Assembly (NCBI GenBank): GCA_019187105.1
Contig: JABAQM010000001.1
Location: forward strand, 3,240,853-3,304,852
Length of the DNA: 64,000 nucleotides
Origin: Fimbriimonadaceae bacterium
GTDB lineage: Bacteria > Armatimonadota > Fimbriimonadia > Fimbriimonadales > Fimbriimonadaceae
Direction: 5' to 3'
A program made the position numbers and the translations under genes. Shown in pieces: positions 35,863-44,355 of the stretch; within the stretch, counting starts at the first letter, position 1; each line of letters starts with the position of its first letter. A model generated the notes under the pieces. It searched no databases and was not told the origin of the DNA. It saw nothing but the letters and a program-made list of their open reading frames with translations.

Positions 35863-36225
35863 CTATGCGATCGTAGCATAGGCGTTCATATGCCGGACGA
35901 CGCGGTTCTCGCTATCCAACAGCACGACCTTTGGCTCGATCCGCTCGTCGGTCAAATCGAAGGCGGCGATGACGACGCGATCGCCCGGTTTGAAGAAGTG
36001 GGCTGCTCCGCCATTTAGGCCAATGACGCCCGATGGGCCTCGAAAGACATAGGTTTGGATCCGGGCGGTGTGGTCAACCGCCCAAACGTGGACGAGTTCG
36101 CCGTCAAACAGGCCGACTTCATCCATCAAGTCTCCATCCATCTCGATACTGCCAACGTAGTCAGGATTGGCATACGTAACCCTGGCGTGATGGAGCTTTG
36201 CCTTAAGCAACTGTCGAAGTCGCAT
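35863..36225 (-). CDS. panD: Aspartate 1-decarboxylase
   Basis: 120 aa proenzyme. Self-cleavage at the Gly-Ser bond in YVGSIEMD (~24-25) makes the pyruvoyl cofactor; the enzyme makes beta-alanine for pantothenate. It also has NGGAAHFFKPGDRVVI, the conserved C-terminal strand region. The start overlaps the ccmF 3' end by 23 bp and the stop abuts pyrE, so the three are probably one transcript. panB and panC are not present here. Confidence 0.95.
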   Translation of the reverse strand: MRLRQLLKAKLHHARVTYANPDYVGSIEMDGDLMDEVGLFDGELVHVWAVDHTARIQTYVFRGPSGVIGLNGGAAHFFKPGDRVVIAAFDLTDERIEPKVVLLDSENRVVRHMNAYATIA

Positions 36226-38599
36226 GTTCGTGCTTTTCTACGTCGGAACTTGGTTCAGCGATCAGATCCGCTGCTAAGTCGTATTCGGAAGACCGTCCTT
36301 GGCCCCGAATAGTGCGCTTTCGATATAGCGTCGAAAGCAGGCCGCCGACGGTCATAATACCCGTGCCGAGCCAGACCAGGATCGTGAGCGGCTTATAAAA
36401 TAGCTCGATGGGAAAGACGGGCTTCCGGAACTGAAGCTGCAGTTCGACCGATTGATCGGCGGCGTCCATGCGGTTCATCGAGATTGAGTAATCGTCGCCA
36501 ATTGGAACGGTGTTAACGATCAGGCCCTGCTCGCCCCCAATTTCGAGGTTGGGAGCTGCCTTAAGCTCCCGGCCGTCCTTGAGCTTGATGACGAGGTTCG
36601 CTATGAATTTGGTGCCAGATTGACCCGGCTGGCCCTGCCTCGCCATGTTCTCGTAATGGACCGCGACGTCGCCGAGCAGCTTCGTCTCTCCAACCTTGAA
36701 GGTCGAGGGGTCGGATGCATCAAAGACCGGTGGACCGATCGCGAGATAGAAATCATGGCTCCAATCCCGGCGGATCCATGGCCATGAGACGGGTTGGGGC
36801 TCGCCCTGCGGCCGGACCTTGAAGTAGAGCCCAGGAGACGCCTGGAACGTACCATTCGGCCCGGTGACGTCGAACAGAATCTTGTTGTCGCGGTCGATGA
36901 GGCTTTTTGTGAAATCGCGATACGTGAGCAAATAGCCGAGTGCCGGACTCGAGGAACCGGCCTGAACGCCGGTCCGCTCGGATTTCTCGAAGCCTCGCGA
37001 AACGATCAATCCGAGCACGAGCATCATGACGCCGAGGTGGCTCAAGAATCCGCCAACGGACATCGGGCTGCGACGTCCCAGATCGATCATGCGCCACAGA
37101 TTGGCAATGATCCCGAACAGGGAGACGCCGATGAGAAAGACCATCCATGGAACGAGCTGAACTCGTCCCCCCAATAGCGGCAGGCTGGCGCCAAAGTCCG
37201 GCTGGGGTCCGTATGTGGGATTCTTGATCCACAGCAGCGACAAACCGACGAGGCCGAAGGTAATCGCGAGAACGTTCGAGACGCGAAGCCACAGCCCCTT
37301 CCACCCGAGGTCTCGCCACGCCAAGAACGGGACGATCGCGACAAGGATGGCGATCGGAATGAAGAACCAGGGCACGACTTGGTGGTAAAGCGACTCCTCA
37401 ACCACCTTGGTTGGCCGATCGGCCAGAGCCATGATGAGGGGAACCGACATGCCGACCCCGGAAGCAAGACCAAGGCCGCTTATCAGCCAGGCACCGGCGC
37501 CAAAGCCAGTCTCTCGGTGAAGGAGGCCTCCAAGGGGAAGCTTGGCCGGTACCGGCAACTTGAAGGATCGAATCCAGAGAATCGCAAAGCCGATCAAGCT
37601 GACAGCAAGGAGACCGACCAGAATCTTCAGCGCGGAGCGATCCATCTGGGCAAAGCTGTGGACGCTGGCTTCGGAGACGAAACCGGACCGGGTCATGAAG
37701 GTGCCGTAGACAAACCAAAGGAACGGAAGTCCCGCAAGGAGCAAGTTCGTGCGATGCCACTTGCCACGAGCGACCTGGACGAACATCCCATGCACGAAGG
37801 CGACGGTAAAGCACCACGGGACAAGGCTGACGTTCTCGACCGGATCCCAGGCCCAGAATCCGCCCCATCCCAAGGTTTCGTACGCCCAGAAGCCGCCCAT
37901 GCAGAGCCCCAGACCCAAGACCGTCATGGTGAAGGTCGCCCACGGTCGGACGAGAAGAATCCACTGGTCGAGGTCCTTCTCGAGGATGGCGGCAACGGCC
38001 CAACAGAACAGGACGGTCAAGCTGGCAAAGCCAAGAAAAATGGTGGGCGGGTGAATCGTAACCCAATAGTTCAGCAGCGAGGGCTGCATCCCCATTCCGT
38101 CGGGTGGAATCCGGAGGTCGGCTCCCATGGGCAGCAGTCGGAATGGAGACTCGTAGGCCAGTATGCCGGCGAGGGCGCCCAAGAACAATGAGAATGCCGC
38201 GGTAAACCAGCGGCGATATTCCTGCGTTCGACGCGCGGCAAGAATGCCGATAAAGGCCGACATGCAGGCCCAGAGCAGGAAGCTTCCTTCTTGGCCCGAC
38301 CAGATCCCGGCGATTTTGTACGCAAGAGGCGTCGCCCGGTCGGCGTGGTCGAAGACGTATCGAAACTGGAACTGGTCTTGAACGAACAAGACGCCAAGGC
38401 AAATCACGGCCAGCCACAGAGCGACTCCACCGAGCGTGAAGAGCGATTGGGCGATCCGCACTTGGCGGTTAGCGATGTTGAGGATGGTGCTGACCGCCAA
38501 GAAGGCGACGGCAAGCAAGATGACGGATTCGCCGATCGTTCCAAGAAGGAGGGACCAACTCTCGGGTTTCGGCCAACTATTGACAGCTTCGGGAGGCAA
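36203..38599 (-). CDS. ccmF: Cytochrome c haem lyase subunit CcmF (CcmF/CycK/CcsA family)
   Basis: 798 aa. Integral membrane subunit that ligates haem to apocytochrome c. At least a dozen membrane helices are visible, with the tryptophan-rich haem-handling motif WGGFWAWDPVENVSLVPW around residue 245 and a large C-terminal periplasmic domain. The frame opens with a TTG (38599) lacking a clear ribosome site, so the start is uncertain by a few residues. Other ccm genes are not in the window; the two cytochromes at 22.6-23.7 and 44.4-45.6 kb are plausible clients. Confidence 0.95.
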   Translation of the reverse strand: MPPEAVNSWPKPESWSLLLGTIGESVILLAVAFLAVSTILNIANRQVRIAQSLFTLGGVALWLAVICLGVLFVQDQFQFRYVFDHADRATPLAYKIAGIWSGQEGSFLLWACMSAFIGILAARRTQEYRRWFTAAFSLFLGALAGILAYESPFRLLPMGADLRIPPDGMGMQPSLLNYWVTIHPPTIFLGFASLTVLFCWAVAAILEKDLDQWILLVRPWATFTMTVLGLGLCMGGFWAYETLGWGGFWAWDPVENVSLVPWCFTVAFVHGMFVQVARGKWHRTNLLLAGLPFLWFVYGTFMTRSGFVSEASVHSFAQMDRSALKILVGLLAVSLIGFAILWIRSFKLPVPAKLPLGGLLHRETGFGAGAWLISGLGLASGVGMSVPLIMALADRPTKVVEESLYHQVVPWFFIPIAILVAIVPFLAWRDLGWKGLWLRVSNVLAITFGLVGLSLLWIKNPTYGPQPDFGASLPLLGGRVQLVPWMVFLIGVSLFGIIANLWRMIDLGRRSPMSVGGFLSHLGVMMLVLGLIVSRGFEKSERTGVQAGSSSPALGYLLTYRDFTKSLIDRDNKILFDVTGPNGTFQASPGLYFKVRPQGEPQPVSWPWIRRDWSHDFYLAIGPPVFDASDPSTFKVGETKLLGDVAVHYENMARQGQPGQSGTKFIANLVIKLKDGRELKAAPNLEIGGEQGLIVNTVPIGDDYSISMNRMDAADQSVELQLQFRKPVFPIELFYKPLTILVWLGTGIMTVGGLLSTLYRKRTIRGQGRSSEYDLAADLIAEPSSDVEKHEHATSTVA

Positions 38600-38711
38600 T
38601 TGTGATCTTGGGGGAGCAGGGAAGGAGCTCGGTGAGACCGCGCTAAAACATCGACCTTTAATTGTAGTCTACGTGCGGGGTGGATCGCGGCGACGCCCCT
38701 GAACGTAATCA

Positions 38712-39392
38712 ATGCAAATGCGTCGGGACCGAAAACTGCTGATCGGTGCTGCCTCCCTGGCCCTTGCAACCTGGCTGGTGCCGTATTTGAAGCCCATTGG
38801 CCTGCCACTGCTCTACCTGAACACGCATATTCACGAGCTCTTTCACGCGCTTACCGCGGTCGGTACCGGGGGGAGCGCCGACCTGATTGCGGTCTATGGC
38901 GACGGAAGCGGGGAAACTCCGGTTCGCGGTGGCTTCATCCTGTTCGTCGCCAGTGCCGGATACATTGGCAGTGCCGTTCTTGGAGGCTTGCTCATCTACT
39001 TCTCCCGGACCTCCGACGTGGCCAGGAGGGCGATGGGCACGATGGCAATCGTGCTTGGACTGTCGCTGGTCCTGTGGGTCCGAGCAGACCTGGTGGGAAT
39101 CCTGTCCGGCGTCTTTTGGGTCGGCGCACTCGCGTTCGCAGCACGCTACCTGCGGGGCGAAGCAGCCATTGTAGCGGGCCAGTTTCTCGGAGTCCAGCAG
39201 GCCATGAATGGTTTGCAGTCGCTCCTGGTGCTGTTAAACATCAGCGTGGTTGGCGAACGGCAGAGCGATGCCGGGATCATGGCCGCTCGTACCGGCATCC
39301 CCCCGGTCTTTTGGGCGCTCATGTGGGTTGCTGTGAGTTTTGTCTGCGTGGTCTGGGCAATTCGCAAAGCATGGCGTGCGCCGATCAAGTAA
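38712..39392 (+). CDS. M50-like membrane metallopeptidase
   Basis: 226 aa with about five to six membrane helices. The zinc motif HELFHAL in NTHIHELFHALTAV (~38-44) fits the HExxH of site-2-protease-like (M50B) proteins, preceded by a helix (AASLALATWLVPYL). The second metal ligand (usually NPDG/LDG) is not obvious, so activity is not certain. It is divergent from ccmF. Start could be ATG 38712 or 38718. A 7-bp hairpin follows the stop. Confidence 0.75.
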   Translation: MQMRRDRKLLIGAASLALATWLVPYLKPIGLPLLYLNTHIHELFHALTAVGTGGSADLIAVYGDGSGETPVRGGFILFVASAGYIGSAVLGGLLIYFSRTSDVARRAMGTMAIVLGLSLVLWVRADLVGILSGVFWVGALAFAARYLRGEAAIVAGQFLGVQQAMNGLQSLLVLLNISVVGERQSDAGIMAARTGIPPVFWALMWVAVSFVCVVWAIRKAWRAPIK

Positions 39393-39408
39393 TCCAGGTA
39401 GCCGTACT

Positions 39409-39427
39409 AGCCTGTGGAAAACAGGCT
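39409..39427 (+). terminator. Putative terminator after the M50-like gene
   Basis: Stem AGCCTGT/ACAGGCT with loop GGAAA, followed by TGAAAAATT rather than a U-run. It separates the M50-like gene from the ABC exporter; a TAAAAT -10 candidate lies about 30 bp further on. Confidence 0.5.
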
Positions 39428-39587
39428 TGAAAAATTAACCCACCATCCTCTAAAATGGATTTCTGTTTGCGAGCGACCTTCGGATGGAGGGCCGCTTCGG
39501 CATGCCTACCCGGTTCTCCCACTTTTCGTTTTTCGTCGGCATGAGACTGCCTGATGACCTGTCCCTGGGAATGATTTGGAGTTCAAC

Positions 39588-41792
39588 GTGGCATCACTCG
39601 ATACATCTGAACGTGCTCTGGTCGAGATACCAGACTCTATTGGGCCCGACAACGCGGAACTGATTCGACTTGAATCGGATCTGACGTTCGAGGGCAACTA
39701 CGGAATCCGGCATTTAATCGTCACCGGCGAAGACGTCCGCGTGGAGGATGCCGACGGATCAACCTCGTTCCGCATGCCGATCGAGGAAATCGATTCGGCG
39801 CGCAACGAGCCCCTCGTGGGCGGCGGACGACTGGAAGTCACCACCAAGCACGGTGCGGTTGTACCGGTGTTGTCGTATTCGATGACTCTTGCCGCCAAGT
39901 TCTCTGAAGCCGCGCGCGGTATCGAGCAGCTCGCAAAAGGCGAGCCGCTCAGCATCAACCTTAAGCTGGAGTTGCTTCGCTGTCCGAAGTGCGGGCGGCT
40001 CCTGCCCGAGAAGGATGGTGTTTGCCCGGCATGCGTAAACCGCGGCAGAACCCTTCTCCGCATCAGCCGCTATATGCTGCCTTACAAGCGGCAGGCTGCA
40101 TACCTCGCCCTACTGTCGATGGCGACGACCGCCCTCAACCTCCTGCCGCCGTTCATTCAGGGCCGGATCATCGATGAGATCCTTACCGTCCATCGCCAAA
40201 TTCCCTTGCTGTGGCAGCTTGTGGGCGCTTGGGTGGGTGTCCTCGTCGTGGCGTCCGGAGTCAACATCACAAGGGATCGCCTGGTGGCACACCTGGGCGG
40301 GCATATCGCCGCAGACCTCCGATCGAGCGTTTACCGCGCGATTGAATTCCTGCAATTGACTTATTTCGATAAGAAGCAGGTCGGCGCCATTGCTTCACGG
40401 GTAACCAGCGATACCGACCGCGTTTGGGGATTCCTCGTCGAAGGGGTGCCGTATTTCATGCTGAACGGGCTGATGCTGTTTGGCGTGGCCGGATTCCTTT
40501 TCTGGACCAATGCGACGCTGGCGGCCGCAATTCTCGCCCCGATACCGATCATCGTTGGCATCGGCATCAAGTTCTGGCGCCCGATGGCCCAGATGTTCTA
40601 CAAGGTGGGCCAGAAGTGGGCGCGGTTCCACACCCATCTCAACGAGAGCCTCAACGGCATTCGGGTCGTGAAGGCTTTTGCCACCGAAGACCTCGAGTTC
40701 GACAAGTTCCGGCGCCGAAACCATGAGCTTCGTGACGTTGGCGTTCGTGCCGATGCCCGCTGGTTCACGATTTTTGGCGGCATGATGTTCTTCACGTCGC
40801 TCGGATCGGTGATCTGCTGGGCAGTCGGGGGATACATGGTGTATCGCCACGAACTCACGCTTGGCGAGTTCTATCGCATCTTCGCCCTTCTCGGCCTGGT
40901 GTACGGGCCGCTCCAGTGGTTTGCAGCGATCAACAACTGGTTTAGTCGGGCGATGGCCGGCACAGACCGGATCTTCGAGATCATCGACATGGAGAAGGAA
41001 GCCTATGTGGGGACGGGCGACACCAATCACATCGATGGCCGCGTCACCTTCCGGAATGTCCGCTTCGGTTACGACAAGTCCAATCCCGTTATTAAGGGGA
41101 TGAACCTTGACGTGATGCCTGGAGAGATGATTGGATTGGTCGGTAAGTCGGGAGCAGGGAAGTCGACGACAATCAACCTGATCTGCCGATTCTACGAACC
41201 CGACTCTGGCACCATTCAGTTCGATGGCCGGGATTACCGGGAATTCGACCTTCAAGCACTTCGAAACCAGATTGGCGTCGTGCTGCAGGAACCGTTCCTG
41301 TTCAACGGAACGATCGCAGAGAATATCTCCTACGGCAAGCCGGGCGCGTCCCTCGACGAGGTGATCGAAGCAGCCCGAGCCGCCAATGCCCACGACTTCA
41401 TCCTTGCGAAACCGGAAGGTTACGACACTATGGTGGGAGAGCGTGGCGCCAAACTCTCGGGCGGTGAACGCCAGAGGGTATCTATCGCTCGGGCAATCCT
41501 CCATAACCCCCGAATCCTGATTCTGGACGAAGCGACCTCCAGTGTTGACGTCGAAACCGAGCGCAAGATTCAGGAGGCTATTCAGCGCTTGGTCGCAGGA
41601 AGGACAACGTTTGCCATTGCCCATCGTTTGTCAACTCTCCGCAACGCTTCGCGCTTAGTCGTCCTAGATCAAGGCGAAATTGTGGAAATTGGGACGCACG
41701 CGGAATTGATGGAGAAGAAAGGGGTCTTTTATAACCTGGTGGAGACCCAAACCAAGGTGAGCGAAATTATTGCACTTGGAACCGGCCTCTAG
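39588..41792 (+). CDS. ABC exporter with N-terminal PH-like and zinc-ribbon domains
   Basis: About 734 aa from a GTG with GGAG six bases upstream (a TTG at 39576 is less likely). Residues ~1-125 look like a PH-like domain, then a zinc ribbon with CPKCGRLLPEKDGVCPAC (Cys ~132, 135, 146, 149), then a type I exporter: six membrane helices (~160-460) and an ATPase with Walker A GKSGAGKST, signature LSGGERQRVSIARAI and Walker B ILILDEATSSVD, H-loop AHRLST. It would export lipids, drugs or peptides as a homodimer. The N-terminal extension is unusual. A gene-specific promoter (TAAAAT near 39455) is likely. Confidence 0.93.
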   Translation: MASLDTSERALVEIPDSIGPDNAELIRLESDLTFEGNYGIRHLIVTGEDVRVEDADGSTSFRMPIEEIDSARNEPLVGGGRLEVTTKHGAVVPVLSYSMTLAAKFSEAARGIEQLAKGEPLSINLKLELLRCPKCGRLLPEKDGVCPACVNRGRTLLRISRYMLPYKRQAAYLALLSMATTALNLLPPFIQGRIIDEILTVHRQIPLLWQLVGAWVGVLVVASGVNITRDRLVAHLGGHIAADLRSSVYRAIEFLQLTYFDKKQVGAIASRVTSDTDRVWGFLVEGVPYFMLNGLMLFGVAGFLFWTNATLAAAILAPIPIIVGIGIKFWRPMAQMFYKVGQKWARFHTHLNESLNGIRVVKAFATEDLEFDKFRRRNHELRDVGVRADARWFTIFGGMMFFTSLGSVICWAVGGYMVYRHELTLGEFYRIFALLGLVYGPLQWFAAINNWFSRAMAGTDRIFEIIDMEKEAYVGTGDTNHIDGRVTFRNVRFGYDKSNPVIKGMNLDVMPGEMIGLVGKSGAGKSTTINLICRFYEPDSGTIQFDGRDYREFDLQALRNQIGVVLQEPFLFNGTIAENISYGKPGASLDEVIEAARAANAHDFILAKPEGYDTMVGERGAKLSGGERQRVSIARAILHNPRILILDEATSSVDVETERKIQEAIQRLVAGRTTFAIAHRLSTLRNASRLVVLDQGEIVEIGTHAELMEKKGVFYNLVETQTKVSEIIALGTGL

Positions 41793-41838
41793 GTCATCAA
41801 ATCTGGCAAAAAGTCGGGCCCTGCCGTCAATTTCGCTG

Positions 41839-41844
41839 TATGAT
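41839..41844 (+). promoter_or_regulatory. Candidate -10 box of the secreted protein gene
   Basis: TATGAT lies 67 bases before the ATG at 41912. No -35 box is clear. The leader is therefore long compared with the leaderless units of this window and carries a good ribosome site. Confidence 0.35.
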
Positions 41845-41911
41845 ACTAGTACGGGGTGTCCTTTGCAGGCCCCCCAAATGTCAAAGCCGAATGTCTCGAA
41901 GGAGGGACTAT

Positions 41912-44278
41912 ATGTCAATTAAATTGCTTTTAGGAGCAGGGCTGTTGCTAGCGGCATCTGCCTGTTTTGCCGATGATTCGGTGATTGATCCGCTCAAGGT
42001 TGATCACTCCAAACCGCTTCCCAAGCGGGACTGGGCAGATCACCTCAAGCCGAAGTTGATCTACGCTACGCCGACGACCGTAATGGCGATCCCTGGATAC
42101 CGAGATACGACGATTGGCCCTGATCGCCAGAGGGTGGATCATGCGCGACCGTACTCTGTTCAATACAAACCGGACGGAAAGAATGAGCCAAAGGTCTGGC
42201 TCGATGGCGAAGGTCCCGCAAACACTCCACTTGTGCAAGGATTCGATGGCATCGGCCAGTCCAGCCTTACCCCGCCAGACCCGGCCCTTGGTGTCGGTCG
42301 CGATGGCTACATGTGGCAGGCTACGAACGACGTCATTCGCATTTCCGACAAATTTGGGAATATCGGATTTGAGACTCGCGTTGGGCCGTGGATCGGCGAT
42401 CCGAACGGCTTCTACTTCGACCCCAAGGTCATTTGGGATCCGTGGCAACAGCGCTATGCGATTCTGTTCCACTTCCGGGACACCGGCACGCAAGAGAGCG
42501 AGTTAATCCTTCTGACTGGCCAGCAGGCAGGCGCATTTGGCAGCTACTGGATCTACCGCTTTAACGCAGAAACCGGGTCGGGCGGTAGCGCCGCCTGGGC
42601 CGACTATTACGACTTCGACTATGGTGACAACCAGGCCCTGTATGCCGGCGGTAACCAGTTCCGCTGGAGCGGCGGCTTTGCCGGTGCGACCATCCGAACT
42701 TGGAACAAGTCGGAAGTGTTTACCGGCGCCGGAGCCGGGATGCTCACCGATGGTCCGGCCCTAACGAACAACGACGGCTCCAATGCCGACTCGATCCGCA
42801 TCGCCCAGATGCAGGCCGGCGTGTCGGGAACCCTCGACTGCTATATGGTCAACTCTCGTAGTGGAGGTGGCAGTGGCATCACCAAGTGGACGATGACCGA
42901 TCCGCTGGGCGCACACTCGCTGACTCGCGTGAACATTCCGGTAGCAGCGTATGCACCGGCCGGTAACGCAAATCAGCCGGGTGGCAACACCCTCGATACG
43001 ATCGACTGCCGGACCTACAATGCTGTGTACGCCAATGACTTCGCCGGTGGAGAATTTGGGCCCCAACTGATCTTCAGTAACAACGACGACTACAGCGGCG
43101 GCGTCTGCGTAATGCTTAATGTCATTGACCCAAGCACCAACGCGGTTCTTAGTAATCTTGCGTTTCACGACGGTGTCTCGGACTATTGGTTCGGTGCTGC
43201 CGGAGCCGATAACACGGGTTGCGCTTACATGACCTTCTCACGATCGAGTGCATCAGAAAATGTTAACATTCGATACGTTGACTGGGACGGTGACTCTTGG
43301 GCGACGTCGACCCTGGTAAAGGCGAGCCCGGCGAACAATTACAACGGTGGCCGTTGGGGCGACTACTTCAAGATGGACCTCGACTGGGAGGATGCCTTCA
43401 CTGTCGGCTACGCCAACAGCAAGACATGGCTCTACGCAGAGTATGCGGCAACCAACAGCGCGTACGGAACGTGGGTCGCCGCAACCACTTGCGGAACCCC
43501 CGGAGTCCTTTCGGTGAGCCCTGCTGGCACGTACGTGACATCAGGCTTCAAGGGCGGACCATTCTCACCGCCTAGCCAGCTCTATACGGCTAGCAACACG
43601 GGCGGCGTGCCGCTTCACTACTTCATCACGAGCGTTCCTAGTTGGCTCACGGCTTCCTATCTAGGTGGTCGATTGACCGGTGGCGCTTCCGACAACATCA
43701 CGATGGCGACCAACGCGACGACCAATACGCTCAACTTTGGTGTGCACAATGACTCGTTCATTCTCAACACCTATTTGGGTGCAACGGTCACGCGTAACGT
43801 CCAAGCCCGGGTTGGCTTGATTGTTCCGCCCGCGAGCTACTCGATCACCTACGGCGGCCTCGAAGGTGGCAACGCTGCGAGCCTGGCTAACAGCGACAAT
43901 AACCGCCTGATTATCCGCAACGGCCCAATCCCCAATGCGTCTCTGTCTCCGATCACCTACGAAGTAAAGGCGACTGGACCCAGCGCAGCCTTGGGAACGA
44001 TGGTTCTCCGGTTTGAGAACCAGGTCAGCACCGCTAACCTCGGTCAGCGCGTCGATGCCTGGAACTTCAACACCAGCACGTGGACCAACATCATCAACAC
44101 GGCCGGCTCCATCAACGCCGACTCGGTAGTGACGGGTAACGTCGCCAACCCGAACCAGTACATTGACGGCGCAACTCGCGAAATGCGACTCCGCGTCCGA
44201 ATCCGCCCGACGGCGCCAACCGCCACGGGTAACTGGCGAACGCGAACCGACCAGCTCGTCTGGGAGCTCATGCCGTAA
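41912..44278 (+). CDS. Large secreted protein with beta-propeller-like and BACON-like domains
   Basis: 788 aa from ATG 41912 (GGAGGG seven bases before it); the frame is open further upstream without ribosome site. Signal peptide MSIKLLLGAGLLLAASACFA. Residues ~50-480 are aromatic- and Asn-rich, with repeated blade-like units (GVGRDGYMWQATNDVIRISD, YFDPKVIWDPWQQRYAILFHF, GGRWGDYFKMDLDWEDAF). A ~90-residue segment after GTPGVLSVSPAG resembles BACON-type immunoglobulin-like domains. The C-terminus ends in VWELMP after a beta-rich ~130-residue domain. No catalytic motif is seen. It is followed by a perfect terminator. Probably a surface or extracellular binding protein. Confidence 0.8.
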   Translation: MSIKLLLGAGLLLAASACFADDSVIDPLKVDHSKPLPKRDWADHLKPKLIYATPTTVMAIPGYRDTTIGPDRQRVDHARPYSVQYKPDGKNEPKVWLDGEGPANTPLVQGFDGIGQSSLTPPDPALGVGRDGYMWQATNDVIRISDKFGNIGFETRVGPWIGDPNGFYFDPKVIWDPWQQRYAILFHFRDTGTQESELILLTGQQAGAFGSYWIYRFNAETGSGGSAAWADYYDFDYGDNQALYAGGNQFRWSGGFAGATIRTWNKSEVFTGAGAGMLTDGPALTNNDGSNADSIRIAQMQAGVSGTLDCYMVNSRSGGGSGITKWTMTDPLGAHSLTRVNIPVAAYAPAGNANQPGGNTLDTIDCRTYNAVYANDFAGGEFGPQLIFSNNDDYSGGVCVMLNVIDPSTNAVLSNLAFHDGVSDYWFGAAGADNTGCAYMTFSRSSASENVNIRYVDWDGDSWATSTLVKASPANNYNGGRWGDYFKMDLDWEDAFTVGYANSKTWLYAEYAATNSAYGTWVAATTCGTPGVLSVSPAGTYVTSGFKGGPFSPPSQLYTASNTGGVPLHYFITSVPSWLTASYLGGRLTGGASDNITMATNATTNTLNFGVHNDSFILNTYLGATVTRNVQARVGLIVPPASYSITYGGLEGGNAASLANSDNNRLIIRNGPIPNASLSPITYEVKATGPSAALGTMVLRFENQVSTANLGQRVDAWNFNTSTWTNIINTAGSINADSVVTGNVANPNQYIDGATREMRLRVRIRPTAPTATGNWRTRTDQLVWELMP

Positions 44279-44302
44279 GGCGTCAGTCGATCCCACGCAG
44301 CA

Positions 44303-44338
44303 GGGCCCCTGGCATTCGCCAGGGGCCCTTTTCTGTTT
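44303..44338 (+). terminator. Intrinsic terminator of the secreted protein gene
   Basis: An 11-bp perfect stem GGGCCCCTGGC/GCCAGGGGCCC with loop ATTC (44303-44328), followed by TTTTCTGTTT. It is 24 bp after the stop codon. Confidence 0.92.
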
Positions 44339-44355
44339 CTAGCCTCTACCGTCGG

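Noticed and set aside
37398..38417. 339-aa frame on the same strand as ccmF in another phase
   Set aside because: Out of phase inside an intact ccmF; Arg/Pro/Ser-rich nonsense sequence.
40395..41624. 409-aa open frame antisense to the ABC exporter
   Set aside because: It lies wholly opposite a gene with complete ABC motifs; composition is His/Asp/Glu-rich with no domain, as expected of a GC-rich shadow frame.
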